In this document: positions 24,939-34,413 of the stretch, one piece after another | How the letters are laid out: each line of letters opens with the position of its first letter | Numbering within the stretch: the first letter of the stretch is position 1 | Origin: Nocardioides sp. S5 | GTDB lineage: Bacteria > Actinomycetota > Actinomycetes > Propionibacteriales > Nocardioidaceae | NCBI RefSeq assembly: GCF_017310035.1 | Contig: NZ_CP022296.1 | Coordinates: 1,240,001-1,304,000 of the forward strand | Length of the DNA: 64,000 nt | Reading direction: 5' to 3' | Program-made: the position numbers and the translations under genes | Notes under the pieces: model-generated | Databases searched by the model: none | Told to the model about the DNA's origin: nothing | The model's input: the letters and a program-made list of their open reading frames with translations, nothing else

Positions 24939-26947
24939 GCACCAGCACGAGCACCGACGTCAGCACCCGCCCCGTGGACCCGGCGTACGTCACCGCGAAG
25001 CCGGTCAACCCGGCCGGCCTGCCCACGGCGTACGCGCACGGCGGGCGCCTCACGCCCGAGGGCTCGAGCGTCGACCCGATCCTCGTCGAGATCGTCCAGG
25101 GCACCCTCGCCAGCGTCGAGATGGAGGTCGAGACCGCGATCGGTCGCACCAGCCGCTCGCCGATGATCCGCGACGCCCACGACTTCCGCGCGGGCATCCA
25201 CGACCGCCAGCTCCGCAAGCTCACCGGCCGGTCCTACAGCGCGCTCGTGCACCCGATCGTGCGCGACTTCCCGCTGGAGGAGATGCGCGAGGGCGACGTC
25301 TTCTTCCACAACGACGTCTACGAGTCCGAGGGCGGCATCGGCCACCTGCCCGACCTGTGCGTCACCGTGCCCGTCTTCCACGAGGGCGAGGTCGTGGCGT
25401 TCGTGCAGGCCTTCGGCCACCACGACGACATCGGGGGTGCGTGCCCCGGCTCGATGCCGAGCGGCGCGACCAGCGTCTACGAGGAGGGCCTCGCGGTCCC
25501 CCCGATCAAGCTGTGGGACGCGGGCGTGCCCAACAGGGCCGCGCTGCGGATCATGACGCGCAACTCGCGGATGCCCGACAGCCTGGCCGCCGACCTCGAC
25601 GCCGAGTGCTCGGCCTGCCTGATGGGCGCACGCCGGCTCAGCGAGCTGTTCGAGCGCTACGGCCGCGAGGCGATCGAGACCTCCTTCGACGCGATCCTCG
25701 ACGCGACCACCGAGACCTACCGCCGCGAGATCCTGTCCAAGATCCCCGACGGCACCTATGTGTGGGAGGACTACGCCGAGCACGACGGCGTCGACGAGCC
25801 GCAGCTGCACACGCAGCGGATCACCCTCACCAAGGTCAGCGACGCCCCGGCCGACCCCGAGAACGGGCGCCCCGCCGGGCCGCGGCTGATCATCGACTTC
25901 ACCGGCACCAGCGCGCAGGCCAAGGGCCCGATCAACCACTGCGGCGACTACGTCGGCGGCAACTTCCTCAAGAAGTGGCTCGCCCCGATCCTGCGCAACC
26001 TCGCCGACACCCCCGAGCGGATGGCCGAGCTCGACGTCAACGAGGGCATCGTGCCGCTCATCGAGATGCGCTTCCCCGAGAAGGGCACCCTGCTCACCCC
26101 GATCCATCCCGGCCCGACCAACGCCCGCACCTTCGTGATCCTGCGCCTGCTGGGCGTGCTCGCGGGCGTCGTGGCCAAGGCGGTGGACGGCAGGATGCCG
26201 GCCGACCAGGAGACGATCCGCTACACCGGCGTCTACGGCAAGGACCTCGAGGGCAACGACTACCTCATGCGCGAGGTCCTCGGCGGCGGCTCCGGCGGTC
26301 GCTACTACGCCGACGGCGAGGACACCATCCACGTGGTGCCCGACTCCCGCAACCTGCCGACCGAGTTCACCGAGTCGCGCTTCCCCTTCATCGTCGAGCG
26401 CCTCGGCCTCGCGGTCGACTCCGGCGGAGCGGGGGAGTTCCGCGGCGGCCTGGGCTACGAGAAGCAGATCAGGATGCTCAAGGACGCGCACTTCATGTCC
26501 ATCGCCGACCGCTCGATCCTGGCCTGCTGGGGCGTGCGCGGCGGCAAGGCCGGTGCTCCCTTCCAGGTCGTCATCGACCCGGGCGGCCCGGACGAGCGCG
26601 AGGTCGACGCCCTCGCCGACGCCGAGGTCATCCGCGCCGGCCAGGTCGTGCGGATCCGTACGACCGGTGGCGGCGGCTGGGGCGACCCGCTCGCCCGCGA
26701 CCCCGAGCTCGTCGTGCGCGACGTCGTCTGGGGCAAGGTCTCGGCAGACGCCGCGCTTCGCGACTACGGCGTCGTGCTCACCGGTTCGCGTGACGGCGGC
26801 GACGTCGGTTTCGACGCCTCGGCGACGGAGGCCGAGCGCGCCGGCCGGGCGTCGTGGAGCCGCGAGGACGACGCGTTCTTCGACCGCGGTCCGGGCTATG
26901 CCGAGCTGGCCGACGGCGCGGCGTTCGCCGAGGTCGACAGGATCTGA
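24935..26947 (+). CDS. Hydantoinase B/oxoprolinase family protein (HyuB-like)
   Basis: A 670-residue partner of HyuA. It has the conserved VDPILVEIVQGTLASVEMEVE start of the domain (residue 47 on), GDVFFHNDVYESEGGIGHLPD, FTGTSAQAKGPINHCG and a C-terminal GGGGWGDPLARDPE motif. The two subunits form the ATP-dependent amidohydrolase. About 45 extra residues precede the domain. The ATGA overlap with HyuA ensures balanced expression. Position just after the hydroxylase-amidase operon suggests the same catabolic theme, by inference. Confidence 0.9.
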   Translation: MSTSTSTDVSTRPVDPAYVTAKPVNPAGLPTAYAHGGRLTPEGSSVDPILVEIVQGTLASVEMEVETAIGRTSRSPMIRDAHDFRAGIHDRQLRKLTGRSYSALVHPIVRDFPLEEMREGDVFFHNDVYESEGGIGHLPDLCVTVPVFHEGEVVAFVQAFGHHDDIGGACPGSMPSGATSVYEEGLAVPPIKLWDAGVPNRAALRIMTRNSRMPDSLAADLDAECSACLMGARRLSELFERYGREAIETSFDAILDATTETYRREILSKIPDGTYVWEDYAEHDGVDEPQLHTQRITLTKVSDAPADPENGRPAGPRLIIDFTGTSAQAKGPINHCGDYVGGNFLKKWLAPILRNLADTPERMAELDVNEGIVPLIEMRFPEKGTLLTPIHPGPTNARTFVILRLLGVLAGVVAKAVDGRMPADQETIRYTGVYGKDLEGNDYLMREVLGGGSGGRYYADGEDTIHVVPDSRNLPTEFTESRFPFIVERLGLAVDSGGAGEFRGGLGYEKQIRMLKDAHFMSIADRSILACWGVRGGKAGAPFQVVIDPGGPDEREVDALADAEVIRAGQVVRIRTTGGGGWGDPLARDPELVVRDVVWGKVSADAALRDYGVVLTGSRDGGDVGFDASATEAERAGRASWSREDDAFFDRGPGYAELADGAAFAEVDRI

Positions 26948-26952
26948 TCTGG

Positions 26953-27639
26953 ATGTCGGCGTCGGTGCAGCGCGTCGCGGTGCTCGGCGGCCACGGCAAG
27001 ACCGGCCGGGCCGTGTGCGACGCGCTCGCCGGCCGGGGCGTCGACGTCGTCGCGCTGGGACGCTCGGACTGGCCGGACCTCGCCGCGGCCGTGGCCGGGT
27101 GCGGGGCGGCGTACGTCATCGCGCCCAACCTGCACCCCGACGAGCTGGCGTACGTCCGCACGGCTCTCGCCGCGCTGGCCCGCGCCGGGGTCGGTCGCCT
27201 CGTCTACCACTCCGTCGCCTCGCCCTACGCGCCGGCGATGCCCCACCACCTCGGCAAGGCCGCGTCCGAGGACGTCGTGCGCCGCAGCGGGCTGGACTGG
27301 ACGATCCTCCAGCCGGGCGCCTACCTGCAGAACCTCGACCTCACCGGCCAGCTCGAGCTGCCCTACTCGCCCGACGTCCCGTTCGGCTTCCTCGACCTCG
27401 CCGACCTCGGGCGGGCAGCGGCAACCGTGCTGACGGAGGAGGGGCACGTCGGGGCGACGTACGAGCTCGCCACCCGCGTCGCGACGGTCCGTGAGCTGGC
27501 CGACGAGGCGGGCGTCGCGGTGACGAGGGTGCCCGACCCCGGGACGGACCCGTGGCTGTCGGCGATGTTCGCCTACTACGACGCCCACGGGTTGCCGGCG
27601 GGGACGCGGGTGCTCGAGGCGCTGCTCGGCAGGGGCTGA
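26953..27639 (+). CDS. NAD(P)-binding NmrA-like protein
   Basis: A 228-residue atypical short-chain dehydrogenase. The Gly-rich nucleotide motif is VAVLGGHGKTGRAV near the N-terminus, followed by a YHSVASPY segment and WTILQPGAYLQNL, both typical of NmrA/SDR-a families. Such proteins bind NAD(P) and act as reductases or redox sensors. The ATG at 26953 is five bases after the HyuB stop, so co-transcription is likely. No specific substrate is apparent. Confidence 0.75.
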   Translation: MSASVQRVAVLGGHGKTGRAVCDALAGRGVDVVALGRSDWPDLAAAVAGCGAAYVIAPNLHPDELAYVRTALAALARAGVGRLVYHSVASPYAPAMPHHLGKAASEDVVRRSGLDWTILQPGAYLQNLDLTGQLELPYSPDVPFGFLDLADLGRAAATVLTEEGHVGATYELATRVATVRELADEAGVAVTRVPDPGTDPWLSAMFAYYDAHGLPAGTRVLEALLGRG

Positions 27640-27658
27640 CCCGGCCTAGGGTGGCCCG

Positions 27659-28417
27659 GTGACCTCGCGAGCCCTGACCTTCGGATCGGTCGCGGCCGAC
27701 TACGAGCGCTACCGCCCCGGCTATCCCGACGACGTGGTCGAGAGGGTGCTCGCGTACGCCGGGCGGCCCGTCACGACCGCCCTGGAGATCGGCGCGGGCA
27801 CGGGGAAGGCGACGCGAGTGTTCGCCGGTCACGGCGTGCGAGTCACCGCGACGGACCCGGACGCCGCGATGCTCGCCGAGCTCGTGCAGCACGTGCCCGA
27901 CTCGGTCCGCACGGTGCGGGCAGCGTTCGAGGACCTGCCGCTGACCACCACCTACGACCTGGTCTACGCGGCGGCCGCGCTGCACTGGACCCGGCCCGAA
28001 GGCCGGTGGGAGCGCGTGGCCGCCCTGCTGGAGCCGGGCGGCGTCGTCGCGTCGTTCGGGGCTCCCCGCGACCTCGCGGATCCGGCTGTCGAGGAGGCCC
28101 TGCGCCTCGCGCAGGCGCCCTGGGTCGAGGACGTCGAGGTGCCGGCACCGGACGGCGCCGCGGACGAAGGCGACCTGCAGTGGCCCAGCACCGAGATGGC
28201 GGCCTCGACCCTCTTCACCGACGTCACCGAGGTCGTGATCGAGGTCCGGACGACGGTGCCCGCGCGCGACTACGTCGGGCTGATGTCGACCGTCTCCGCC
28301 TTCCTCGTGCTGCCGCCGGCCGAGCGTCAGCAGGCGCTGGACCACGTCCTGGCCGCGCTGCCGCAGCAGGTCGAGGTGGTCGGTGACGTCCGGCTGCACC
28401 TGGCGCGCAGGGCCTGA
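27659..28417 (+). CDS. Class I SAM-dependent methyltransferase
   Basis: A 252-residue methyltransferase with motif I LEIGAGTGKATRVFAGHG, an acidic motif II residue in VTATDPDAAML, and motif IV-like YDLVYAAAALHWTRPEG. The N-terminus FGSVAADYERYRPGYP is typical of this group of small-molecule methyltransferases. The GTG start is 19 bp after the preceding gene. Substrate is unknown. Confidence 0.85.
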   Translation: MTSRALTFGSVAADYERYRPGYPDDVVERVLAYAGRPVTTALEIGAGTGKATRVFAGHGVRVTATDPDAAMLAELVQHVPDSVRTVRAAFEDLPLTTTYDLVYAAAALHWTRPEGRWERVAALLEPGGVVASFGAPRDLADPAVEEALRLAQAPWVEDVEVPAPDGAADEGDLQWPSTEMAASTLFTDVTEVVIEVRTTVPARDYVGLMSTVSAFLVLPPAERQQALDHVLAALPQQVEVVGDVRLHLARRA

Positions 28418-28450
28418 GCGAGGCGCGATCGAGCGGGTCGGGCCGTCGAC

Positions 28451-29095
28451 TCAGGGCTCGATCAGCCCGGCCCGGATGGCGTAGCGGGTCAGCTCCACCC
28501 GGTCGCGCATCCCGAGCTTGCCGAGGATGTTGGCCCGGTGGCCCTCGACGGTCTTGGGGGCGATGTGGAGCTCGCGGGCGATCTCCCGCGACGACCGGCC
28601 CTCCGCGATCAGCTTGATCACCTGGTCCTCGCGCGCGGTCAGCACCGAGGTCGGCACCCGCTCGCCACGCCGCAGCCGGTCGAGGTAGTCGCGCACCAGC
28701 GTGCTCTCGGCGCCGGGGTAGAGGAACGTCTCGCCGCGCATCGCCGCCCGGCACGCACCGACGAGGTCCTCGTCGGCGACCGACTTGAGGACGTAGCCAC
28801 TGGCGCCGGCCTTCAGTGCACCGAAGAAGTACTGCTCGTTGTCGTGCATCGAGAGCATCAGGATCTTCGGCGGGTCCCGTCGCTGCGCGATCTCGGCGGC
28901 CGCCTGCAGACCGGTCATGCGCGGCATCGCGATGTCGAGCACGACGAGGTCGACCTCGGTGTCGCGGACCCGCTCCACGGCCTCGACGCCGTCGCCGGCC
29001 TCGGCCACGACCGACAGGTCCGGCTCCTGCTCGAGGATGAGGCGTACGCCGCGGCGCACGAGCGTGTGGTCGTCGGCGAGCAGGATGCGGATCAT
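28451..29095 (-). CDS. NarL/LuxR-family response regulator
   Basis: A 214-residue regulator. The receiver domain has the acidic pair in ILLADDHTLV, the phosphoacceptor Asp in DLVVLDIAMPRMTG, and a conserved Lys in GYVLKSVADE. The C-terminal LuxR-type HTH is LTAREDQVIKLIAEGRSSRE followed by KTVEGHRANILGKLG. It is the partner of the histidine kinase encoded immediately upstream; its ATG overlaps that gene's stop. The target genes cannot be inferred. Confidence 0.92.
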   Translation of the reverse strand: MIRILLADDHTLVRRGVRLILEQEPDLSVVAEAGDGVEAVERVRDTEVDLVVLDIAMPRMTGLQAAAEIAQRRDPPKILMLSMHDNEQYFFGALKAGASGYVLKSVADEDLVGACRAAMRGETFLYPGAESTLVRDYLDRLRRGERVPTSVLTAREDQVIKLIAEGRSSREIARELHIAPKTVEGHRANILGKLGMRDRVELTRYAIRAGLIEP

Positions 29096-30069
29096 GCGCC
29101 CGCCTCCGAGGGCACGGCGAGCCGCACGGTCGTGCCGTGCCGCGGCTTGCTGACCACCGACAGCTCGGCGTGCACCAGCGCGGCGCGCTCGCGCATGCCC
29201 ATCAGCCCCGAGCCCTCCACGAGGCCGTCGAAGCCGCGGCCGTCGTCGGTGACCTCGAGCACGACCCAGTCCGCCATCCGGCGCAGCGAGAGCTCGACCG
29301 CCCGTGCGTCGGCGTGGCGCGCGGCGTTGGTGAGAGCCTCCTGCGCGACCCGGTAGACGACGACCTCGACCTCGGGGCTGAGCGCCGGGAGCCCGGGTGC
29401 GAACGAGCGGCGCACGGCGGCCTTGCTGTGGTCGGAGAACTCGGTGGCGAGCGCGGCCAGCGCGCTGGTCAGGCCGAGGTCCTCCAGCACGCCGGGGCGC
29501 AGTCTGCGGGCGACGCTGCGTACGTCGTCGAGACCGGCACGGGCACTCTCGCGCACGGCCGCGAGGTCGGCGACGAGGTCGGTGGGGGCGCGTGCCTCGA
29601 GCTGCTTGAGGCCCAGCAGCACGACCGTGAGGCTCTGGCCCACCTCGTCGTGGAGCTCCTGAGCGATGCGGTGCCGCTCGGCCTCCTGCGCGGACAGCGC
29701 CCGGGCGTCCCCGGACCGACGCTCCTCGGCGAGCCGCCGCAGCAGTCCGTTGACGCTCTCGGCGATCCCGCGCACCGGCCCCGAGCCCTCCTCGGGCAGG
29801 TCGGTGGGCTCCAGCTGCCCGATGCCCTCCAGCCGTCCGATGAGGCGCGTGAGCGGTGCCAGCGCCTGACGGATCAGCAGGCCGTTGGCGAGCAGCATCA
29901 CGGCCAGGCCGAGCCCGACCACGACGATCTCGGAGCGCACCGGGTCGGCCGACACGCTCGCGGGGGACAGCACGAGGACGAGGGTGGCGGCCACGAAGAC
30001 GGCTGCGTTGATCGAGAAGATCGTCCAGAACAGCGGGAGATGGCCCGGCAGGCGCAGGGGATGGCGCAT
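29092..30069 (-). CDS. Two-component sensor histidine kinase (HisKA_3 type)
   Basis: A 325-residue kinase. Two N-terminal membrane helices (about 12-35 and 47-70) flank a short external loop. A HAMP-like region follows. The dimerisation/phosphoacceptor motif is ERHRIAQELHDEVGQSL, and the HATPase domain has EALTNAARHADA and DDGRGFD with a final GLMGMRERA. The family is the NarX/DesK-type. The ATG at 30069 is chosen as the first at the membrane helix. It is the first gene of the kinase-regulator operon. Confidence 0.9.
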   Translation of the reverse strand: MRHPLRLPGHLPLFWTIFSINAAVFVAATLVLVLSPASVSADPVRSEIVVVGLGLAVMLLANGLLIRQALAPLTRLIGRLEGIGQLEPTDLPEEGSGPVRGIAESVNGLLRRLAEERRSGDARALSAQEAERHRIAQELHDEVGQSLTVVLLGLKQLEARAPTDLVADLAAVRESARAGLDDVRSVARRLRPGVLEDLGLTSALAALATEFSDHSKAAVRRSFAPGLPALSPEVEVVVYRVAQEALTNAARHADARAVELSLRRMADWVVLEVTDDGRGFDGLVEGSGLMGMRERAALVHAELSVVSKPRHGTTVRLAVPSEAGA

Positions 30070-30137
30070 GCGCCCAGCGTCCCAGATGGGGCGCGGACCC
30101 CATGTGGTCCGGCGTCCGGGCCGCGGAGACTCGAAGC

Positions 30138-30689
30138 ATGCCGCCGCCCGACGAGAGCTCCGCCATCGACCCCACCGGGACCGTGTGGGTCGTGTGGATC
30201 GTGATCGTCGGCCCGCTCCTGCTGTTCGTCGCCCTCTCGTGCGTACGACGCGTCGCGCCGGGAGAGCTGGTCGCGGTGGTGCGGCAGGGGCAGGTGGTCC
30301 GTTCGCGCCGTCGCGGCCTCCTCGCCCGCTGGCCGGGTGTGGAGCGGTTCGAACCGGTTCCCACCGCACCGCGTGTCCTGCCCCTGGTCGTCCGGTCCGG
30401 CACCCACGACGGGCTGGACGTGGTCGTGCTGGCCGACCTCGTCCTCGAGGTCCGTGCGGTCGCCGACGGGGCACGCCACCTGTCGGACGCGGACGTGGTG
30501 TGCGTCGCCGAGCAGGAGATGGGCAGGACCGTGCGCGCGCTGGACGTGACCACTGTCGTCGAGCAACCGGAGCAGCTGGCATCTGGGGTGCTGGAGCAGC
30601 TCGGCGGCCTGTTGCCCTCCGGGATGCACGCGCTCGAGCTCGAGGTGACCCGGATCGAGGCGCTGCTCACGCCACGGCGGGCGCGGTGA
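30138..30689 (+). CDS. Short SPFH/Band 7-like membrane protein
   Basis: A 183-residue protein with one membrane helix (about 12-35) followed by RRVAPGELVAVVRQGQVV, which resembles the start of Band 7 (SPFH) domains, and a beta-rich domain ending in a helical segment. It is shorter than typical flotillins or stomatins (250-500 residues). Its stop overlaps the start of the cation/proton antiporter, suggesting a shared role in membrane physiology. Assignment is moderate. Confidence 0.55.
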   Translation: MPPPDESSAIDPTGTVWVVWIVIVGPLLLFVALSCVRRVAPGELVAVVRQGQVVRSRRRGLLARWPGVERFEPVPTAPRVLPLVVRSGTHDGLDVVVLADLVLEVRAVADGARHLSDADVVCVAEQEMGRTVRALDVTTVVEQPEQLASGVLEQLGGLLPSGMHALELEVTRIEALLTPRRAR

Positions 30690-32206
30690 GTGCCGCCGAG
30701 CTCGACCTGGTCCTGCTGCTGACGACCGGGGTGCTCCTGGCGTCGCTGGCCGCAGTGCGGCTGCTGGCAGGCGCCGGCCTGCCCACGCTGCTCATCTTCC
30801 TGTGCGTCGGGCTGGCGATCGGCGAGGCGGGGCTCGGTCTGGAGTTCGAGGACGCCGGGCTCACCCAGGTGCTCGGCTCGGTGGCGCTGGCCGTGATCCT
30901 CGCCGAGGGCGGCTTCACCACGGACCTGCGCGTGGTGCGACCGGTCGGGTGGCTTGCGGGGGTGCTCGCCACGGTCGGCGTCTTCGTGTCGGTGGCGGTG
31001 ACGTCAGGGCTCGCCTACCTCCTTCTCGACGTCGACGTGCGCACGGCCGTCCTGCTCGGCGCCGTCGTGTCGTCGACCGACGCGGCGGCGGTCTTCGCCG
31101 TGCTGCGCAAGATGCCGGTGACCGGGCGGCTGCGGGCCGTCGTCGAGGCCGAGTCCGGCTTCAACGACCCGCCCGTCATCATCCTCGTCACCGTGGTGAC
31201 CTCCAGTGCGTGGAACGAGGCGGGAGTCGTGGGGGTGGGGGGCCAGATCCTCTACCAGCTGGTGGTGGGGGCGCTCCTCGGTGCCCTGGTCGCCGGCGCG
31301 GGCCAGTGGCTGCTGGTCCGCAGCGCACTTCCCGCGGCGGGGCTCTACCCGCTGGCGACGGTCGCGCTCACCTTCCTCGCCTTCGCCGTGGCAGGCGTGG
31401 CCGGCGCCAGCCCCTTCCTGGCGATCTACGTGGCCGGCCTCGTGCTCGGCAACGCCAGCCTCCCGCACCGAGGGAGCACGTCCGGGTTCGTGGAGTCCCT
31501 CGCCTGGCTCGCGCAGATCGGCCTCTTCGTCCTGCTGGGCCTGCTCGCGAGCCCGTCCCGGCTTCCCGACGCGCTGCCGGCGGCGCTCGTCGTCGGCGCC
31601 GCGCTGACCTTCCTCGCGCGACCCCTGTCGGTCATCGTCTGTGCCACGCCGTTCCGCGTCCCGTGGCGCGAGCAGGCGTTCATCAGCTGGGCCGGCCTGC
31701 GCGGCGCCGTGCCGATCGTCCTGGCCACGATCCCGATGGCCGTGGGACTCCAGGGGGCGGAGCGGGTCTTCGACGTCGTGTTCGTGCTGGTGGTGGTCTT
31801 CACCCTCGTCCAGGGGCCGACCCTGCCGTGGGTCGCCCGACGGCTCGGCGTGGCCGAGCCGGCTGTGCCCCGGGACGTCGCGATCGAGTCGGCGCCCCTC
31901 GACGAGCTGCACGCCACCCTGGTGCAGTTCTCCGTGGGCCCCGGGTCCCGTCTCGCCGGGGTGGAGGTCCTCGAGCTCCGACTGCCCGCCGGCTCGGTGG
32001 TGTCGCTGCTGCTCAGGGACGGTGAGGTGTTCGTCCCCGGCCCCACCACGGCCCTGCGGGTCGGCGACCACGCGCTGGTCGCCACCTCCCGGCAGCAGCG
32101 ACGCGTGGTGGAGGAGCGCCTGCGCGCGGTGAGCAGGGCGGGACGCCTCGCCGGCTGGTACGACGCCTCACTGGCAACTCGTGCCCAGGAGTCCGCCGGG
32201 CGCTGA
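30686..32206 (+). CDS. Cation/proton antiporter with C-terminal RCK (TrkA-C-like) domain
   Basis: A 506-residue protein. About twelve membrane helices occupy residues 1-400, with CPA1-type motifs VSSTDAAAVFAVLRK and EAESGFNDPPVIIL (the latter with the conserved acidic residue and Asp of the ion site) and FISWAGLRGAVPIVLATIP. The last 100 residues form a TrkA-C-like regulatory domain (VVSLLLRDGEVFVPGPTTAL and a GDHALVATS motif). This matches the potassium/proton NhaP2/CvrA group. It exports K+ or Na+ in exchange for protons. The GTG start overlaps the upstream stop. Confidence 0.88.
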   Translation: MSAAELDLVLLLTTGVLLASLAAVRLLAGAGLPTLLIFLCVGLAIGEAGLGLEFEDAGLTQVLGSVALAVILAEGGFTTDLRVVRPVGWLAGVLATVGVFVSVAVTSGLAYLLLDVDVRTAVLLGAVVSSTDAAAVFAVLRKMPVTGRLRAVVEAESGFNDPPVIILVTVVTSSAWNEAGVVGVGGQILYQLVVGALLGALVAGAGQWLLVRSALPAAGLYPLATVALTFLAFAVAGVAGASPFLAIYVAGLVLGNASLPHRGSTSGFVESLAWLAQIGLFVLLGLLASPSRLPDALPAALVVGAALTFLARPLSVIVCATPFRVPWREQAFISWAGLRGAVPIVLATIPMAVGLQGAERVFDVVFVLVVVFTLVQGPTLPWVARRLGVAEPAVPRDVAIESAPLDELHATLVQFSVGPGSRLAGVEVLELRLPAGSVVSLLLRDGEVFVPGPTTALRVGDHALVATSRQQRRVVEERLRAVSRAGRLAGWYDASLATRAQESAGR

Positions 32207-32254
32207 CAACTCTTGCCGGTGGGAGGCGTGGCGCCGATCACTAGGGTCGAGCCC

Positions 32255-33190
32255 ATGAGGGTCCTGCTCGCACTCGGCGGAAACGCCATGACCAACGCCG
32301 ACGGGCGGGCACGTCCCGACGACCAGATCGCCGCCGCCCAGGTGGCGATGGCCGCGGTCGCCGGCCTCCTGGAGCACGACCACGACGTCGTCATCACCCA
32401 CGGCAACGGCCCCCAGGTCGGCAACCTCCTGGTCAAGAACGAGCTGGCCGCGTCCGTCGTACCCCCCGTCCCGCTGGACTGGTGCGGCGCGCAGACGCAG
32501 GCGACCCTCGGGTTCGTGCTGATGGACGCCCTCGACGGCGAGCTCGCCGCCCGCGGGGTCGCGCGGCGCAGCGCCGCGGTGGTCACCCGCACGCTCGTCG
32601 ACGCCGACGACGAGGGCTTCATCACCCCCACGAAGCCGATCGGTCGCCACCTGCCCGAGGCCGAGGCGCGGGTGCTGATGGACCACGGCGAGACCTGGCA
32701 GGACCGCGGCGACAAGGGCTGGAGGCGCGTGGTCGCCTCGCCCGAGCCGCTCGAGATCCTCGACGCCCCGGCGGTCCTCGCCCTGATCGAGGCCGGCTTC
32801 GTGGTGGTCGCCAACGGTGGTGGCGGCATCCCGCACGTACGCCGTCCCGACGGCTCGCTGGCCGGCGTCGAGGCCGTCATCGACAAGGACCTCGGCGCGG
32901 CCCTGCTCGCCGAGACCACCGACGCCGACGTCCTCGTGATCGCCACCGACGTGCCCAACGCGGTCATCCGCTGGGGCCGGCCGGACGCCGAGCCGCTCGG
33001 CACCCTCACCGTCGCCGACCTGCGGGCGCTCGCCGCCGAGGGCCACTTCGCCTCGGGCTCGATGGGCCCGAAGGTCGACGCGGTCTGCCGCTTCGTGGAG
33101 ACGACCGGCAAGCGCGGCGTCATCACCAGCCTCGACCAGATCACCGCGGCCGTCGCCGGCGACGCCGGCACCGTCGTCGTACCCGCCTGA
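32255..33190 (+). CDS. arcC: Carbamate kinase
   Basis: A 311-residue amino-acid kinase-fold enzyme with ALGGNAM near the N-terminus, THGNGPQVGNLL, and VVANGGGGIPHVRR further on, all carbamate kinase hallmarks. It makes ATP from carbamoyl phosphate and ADP, leaving carbamate that falls apart to ammonia and CO2. There is no arginine deiminase or ornithine transcarbamylase gene in the window. The nearest possible source of carbamoyl phosphate is the AllFGH-like operon 26 kb away. Its next neighbour is the ring-opening amidohydrolase, 27 bp downstream, so both are probably one transcript. Confidence 0.9.
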   Translation: MRVLLALGGNAMTNADGRARPDDQIAAAQVAMAAVAGLLEHDHDVVITHGNGPQVGNLLVKNELAASVVPPVPLDWCGAQTQATLGFVLMDALDGELAARGVARRSAAVVTRTLVDADDEGFITPTKPIGRHLPEAEARVLMDHGETWQDRGDKGWRRVVASPEPLEILDAPAVLALIEAGFVVVANGGGGIPHVRRPDGSLAGVEAVIDKDLGAALLAETTDADVLVIATDVPNAVIRWGRPDAEPLGTLTVADLRALAAEGHFASGSMGPKVDAVCRFVETTGKRGVITSLDQITAAVAGDAGTVVVPA

Positions 33191-33217
33191 ACCTGACTCC
33201 CCACCGAAAGGAAACCC

Positions 33218-34324
33218 ATGCCCAGCGCCATTGAGGTCCGCAAGGTCCCGATCCACTCCGTCGCCGACGCCTCCGAGCTCACCAAGCTCATCGACGAGGG
33301 CGTCATCGCCGCCGACCGCGTCTTCGCGATCATCGGCAAGACCGAGGGCAACGGCGGTGTCAACGACTACACGCGGATCATCGCCGACCGCGCCTTCCGT
33401 GAGGCGCTCGTCGCCAGCGGCGCGGACCCCGAGCAGGTCAAGGGTGTCCCGATCGTGTGGTCGGGCGGCACGGACGGCGTCATCAGCCCCCACGCCACGA
33501 TCTTCGCCACCACCGATGTCCCCGAGGACGACCCGTCGCGCGAGGAGATGCGGCTCACCGCCGGCTTCGCGATGAGCGAGCCGATCCTGCCCGAGGAGAT
33601 CGGCTACACCGCGATGATCGAGAAGGTCGCCGCCGGCGTGAAGGTCGCCATGGAGCGCGCCGGGATCACCGACCCCGCCGACGTCCACTACGTGCAGACC
33701 AAGACCCCGCTGCTCACCATCCACACCATCCGCGACGCGAAGGCGCGCGGCAAGAAGGTCTGGACCGAGCACACCCACGAGTCGATGGACCTCTCCAACG
33801 GCGTCACCGGCCTCGGCATCGCCGTCGCGCTCGGTGAGATCGACATGCCCACCGACGCCGACGTGATGCACAACCGTGAGCTCTTCTCCTCGGTCGCGTC
33901 CTGCTCCTCGGGCGTCGAGCTCGACCAGGCCCAGATCGTCGTGGTCGGCAACGCCAAGGGCGTGGGCGGCAAGTACCGCATCGGCCACTCGGTGATGAAG
34001 GACGCGCTCGACGCCGACGGCATCTGGGAGGCCATCCGCACCGCGGGCCTCGACCTGCCCGAGCGCCCGCGCACCAGCGACCTCGACGGCAAGCTGGTCA
34101 ACGTCTTCCTCAAGTGCGAGGCCAGCCAGGACGGCATGGTCCGTGGGCGCCGCAACGCGATGCTCGACGACTCCGACGTCCACTGGCACCGCCAGATCAA
34201 GGCCTGCGTCGGCGGCGTGACCGCCTCCGTGACCGGCGACCCGGCGGTCTTCGTGTCGGTCTCGGCCGCCCACCAGGGCCCCGAGGGTGGCGGCCCGGTC
34301 GCCGCGATCGTCGACGTCTCCTGA
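33218..34324 (+). CDS. Ring-opening amidohydrolase, barbiturase/cyanuric acid hydrolase family
   Basis: A 368-residue protein of the AtzD/TrzD/barbiturase family, which opens cyclic ureides with a Ser-Lys dyad and has three structural repeats. Candidates for the Lys-Ser pairs are Lys41 ([13 protein letters not shown]), Lys162 (QTKTPLLT), Ser82 ([12 protein letters not shown]) and Ser230/231 (ASCSSGVEL). A third Ser lies near 347-349. Barbiturase converts barbiturate to ureidomalonate; cyanuric acid hydrolase opens cyanurate. Actinobacterial context and the uracil-type permease favour barbiturase, but I cannot separate them by eye. GAAAGGAA precedes the ATG. Confidence 0.88.
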   Translation: MPSAIEVRKVPIHSVADASELTKLIDEGVIAADRVFAIIGKTEGNGGVNDYTRIIADRAFREALVASGADPEQVKGVPIVWSGGTDGVISPHATIFATTDVPEDDPSREEMRLTAGFAMSEPILPEEIGYTAMIEKVAAGVKVAMERAGITDPADVHYVQTKTPLLTIHTIRDAKARGKKVWTEHTHESMDLSNGVTGLGIAVALGEIDMPTDADVMHNRELFSSVASCSSGVELDQAQIVVVGNAKGVGGKYRIGHSVMKDALDADGIWEAIRTAGLDLPERPRTSDLDGKLVNVFLKCEASQDGMVRGRRNAMLDDSDVHWHRQIKACVGGVTASVTGDPAVFVSVSAAHQGPEGGGPVAAIVDVS

Positions 34325-34413
34325 TCCACCTCGCCTGATCCGAGGCACCTCCACGACACCCCGTCCGCGGGGCCGGCAGCGCATTGTCGGTCCCGCGTGA
34401 TGGGGTGTCCTGC

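Noticed and set aside
34355..34409. Inverted repeat GACACCCC/GGGGTGTC before adnA as an operator
   Set aside because: Arms of 8 bp are 39 bp apart in very GC-rich DNA, so chance pairing is likely.
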